Shown: piece by piece, positions 32,400 to 34,000 of the stretch
Layout of the letters: every line of letters starts with the position of its first letter
How positions within the stretch are numbered: position 1 is the stretch's first letter
Assembly (NCBI RefSeq): GCF_037975245.1
Contig: NC_092569.1
Span: 12,701,001-12,735,000 of the forward strand
Length of the DNA stretch: 34,000 nucleotides
Source: Apostichopus japonicus
Taxonomy: Eukaryota; Echinodermata; Holothuroidea; Aspidochirotida; Stichopodidae
Direction: 5' to 3'
The notes under the pieces: model-generated
What the model saw: only the letters and a program-made list of their open reading frames with translations
The model's database searches: none
Told to the model about the DNA's origin: nothing
Translations under genes and position numbers: made by a program

Positions 32400-32893
32400 C
32401 TTCATTACTATATGTCATTTTACATATATGCATTTTCAAAGCTTATAACCACTTGTTGGACCATTTTTTTTATCTACATTATATTGGTATACTGATATGT
32501 CGTTGAAGAACGAAGGTGATTTGTGCAAAGAAGAAAAAATGGATGCTCATTGAAAAATGTTCATTAAACCTCTAAGATCAGTTCTCTTATTAATAATTTG
32601 CTTGCTTCAATCCATTTTATCATTAATACATCTGCTGTAGTGTAGGTTATTAACCAGTATCTCTATTCAGAGTCATAACAATGCTTACACTTCGACTCCA
32701 TTCATTGCTTCATATAACGAACATATGCGTTTTCAGTGTTGTTTTGTAAATTTTCAACCTCTTTTTTATTACTTTTCAAATTCATAAAGTGCCTTTCTAT
32801 AGTAACAATAGCGCGTTTGGTTTAGTTGGGAATAAATTAAAGATTATCACGTAAAACAAATAAGAAACGGTTGAAAATATATCTACTGAAAAG
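32400..32893 (-). mobile_element. Second LINE 3' UTR copy, upstream of the LINE
   Basis: This is the paralogue of 30005-30525. It differs by substitutions and small indels, notably the lack of about 38 bp after the TTCAAA word near 32440. On the minus strand its 3' end directly touches the first RT-like codons of the broken LINE. The simplest reading is a separate, heavily 5'-truncated copy of the same family lying head-to-tail with the larger one. Confidence 0.65.
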
Positions 32894-34000
32894 ACCGTGA
32901 GGGGGAGGAACAATGTTCTTACACATCTAAATATCATTGAGGTGTACAGTGTGGTGGGGGTGTGGGGAGGAAGAAGGCACATTCCAAATGATCCCTCACC
33001 GACTTTGGTAGAGGCCTGATAAGTTGTGGACAAGGCGTAGCCCGACGGATCCACTTATTTTTACGAATGAGGGGATGGTTGTGTGGTCTTTGGATTTGTT
33101 TTCCATGTTGGCTTTCACCCCAGAAGAAACTTTTAAAAAGTTAAGAGATCAAATAGTGCATTCTGAGGGTCTTTAATAAGGTATTAAAGTAACGTTGTGC
33201 AAAGAAATACCTTTCAAGTTTGCCAAAACCCTCCGACTGATTATGGAAGTGTGGAGCACCCCCCCCCCCACTTTAATCTTCCCCGTTAGATATTATACAC
33301 ACAGCTTATGGGACATCATTACCACAAACGAACACATCATTCAATGTGGACTTCTTCGAGTACTTAAATATCGATACGAGTTTGGCCGGTTTGTCATTTT
33401 AATATGCGCTAAAGAAGCTGTTTAAGTTTTTTTTGACGATTGACCTCTGACCCTATGACGTCTTAAGCCACGCAGGTACAACCTTTGTCAAGTTACATAT
33501 AGCCTACTATATTTATTATTATTACAACAATACCGTAATACTCAAATTACATTTGGTTGTTAAACGCTTTTCCGCAGCATGTTGACCAATTTGTCATTTG
33601 ACCTCCTTTTACCATGTAACCCTTGGACATTTTACAATCATAAATACACTGTAGATATCATACTACAATAATATGTCGATCCGCCTGGAAAGTTAACCGT
33701 CGTTAAATAGTTCTAAATGTACCACCTACTGAAGTTACTTTTGTGTCATGTTTTCAGTCATACATAATTCATTTCGATGCTTCGATATTGAACAGGCTGA
33801 CATGCACTACCGATGGGTAATACGTCGAGAGGATTGAAGGTTATTTTTAGGCGTTTTAGAAGTTCCTGTGTGAAGCTGGAAGATACCGTGTTTAGTGGAG
33901 CACTATACTAAACTACTATCTCAAAATGTTAGCGGTCACATAGACAAAATATTCAATGTGCTAAAACAGCCCAATACATCAGTTATCATATGATGGGTAG
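32894..34000. other. Unannotated stretch to the window end
   Basis: A C tract lies at about 33260-33269. Short frames at 32797-33054 (minus) and 33195-33425 (plus) have no recognised domains. A direct-repeat nuclear-receptor-like word (TGACCTCTGACCC at 33441-33453) stands alone and is not enough to call a regulatory site. Confidence 0.4.

Noticed and set aside
33441-33461. Nuclear-receptor direct-repeat word followed by a TGACGT word
   Set aside because: Such short matches occur often by chance and nothing around them supports a promoter or enhancer.

Overview
The window looks like metazoan, non-coding, repeat-rich genomic DNA. It is AT-rich, has no bacterial-style gene packing, and is full of interspersed repeats, microsatellites and long homopolymer G/C tracts. 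A tRNA-derived SINE, several LINE remnants, MITEs with terminal inverted repeats, and recurrent TAGGCCTAC-like words suggest a marine invertebrate deuterostome. An echinoderm such as a sea cucumber is my best guess. This is inference from style, not from a diagnostic gene. I find no convincing intact host protein-coding gene. Nearly all open frames are chance frames, or frames kept open by tandem repeats whose period makes them periodic peptides.

Layout. 1-1420: no recognised feature. 1422-1506: two small hairpins. About 1800-2225: a 10-bp minisatellite with a palindromic TGTACA core. 2619-2656: a short hairpin element with a relative at 11912-11952. 4861-5512: a foldback-like element filled with CTTAAG-centred palindromes, followed directly by a 1.3-kb degenerate minisatellite (5515-6800) that contains a 123-125 bp higher-order repeat. 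7096-7453, 22118-22477 and 23786-24046: three copies of one TTAA-flanked MITE family. About 12850-13110: the 3' end of a CR1/L2-like LINE on the minus strand ending in (ATT)n. 14911-15122: a tRNA-derived SINE with perfect A and B boxes. 16904-17615: a long inverted-repeat element. 18665-18938: a trinucleotide repeat running into a palindromic AT satellite. 23369-23785: a 60-bp minisatellite abutting a truncated MITE.

25133-25180 is a truncated copy of the 5' end of U2 snRNA. It is followed by one diverged unit related to the 60-bp minisatellite, then by a T-rich stretch with few stops. 27777-27970 is a fragment of an L1-like LINE C-terminus. 28023-28692 is a 670-bp foldback element with near-perfect 214-bp inverted arms and a 6-bp direct flank. 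30005-32399 is a 5'-truncated, broken L1-like LINE on the minus strand. It carries reverse transcriptase and C-terminal segments and is split by a nested hAT-type MITE with a perfect 8-bp target duplication. Its 3'-UTR repeat occurs a second time at 32400-32893, directly upstream of the element, which implies two head-to-tail insertions of the same family.

The unifying theme is nested and adjacent transposable elements, plus satellites whose monomers are themselves palindromes (cores TGTACA, CTTAAG, ATTTAAAT and TATATA). The two foldback elements are built partly from such satellites. They are the most unusual objects in the window.
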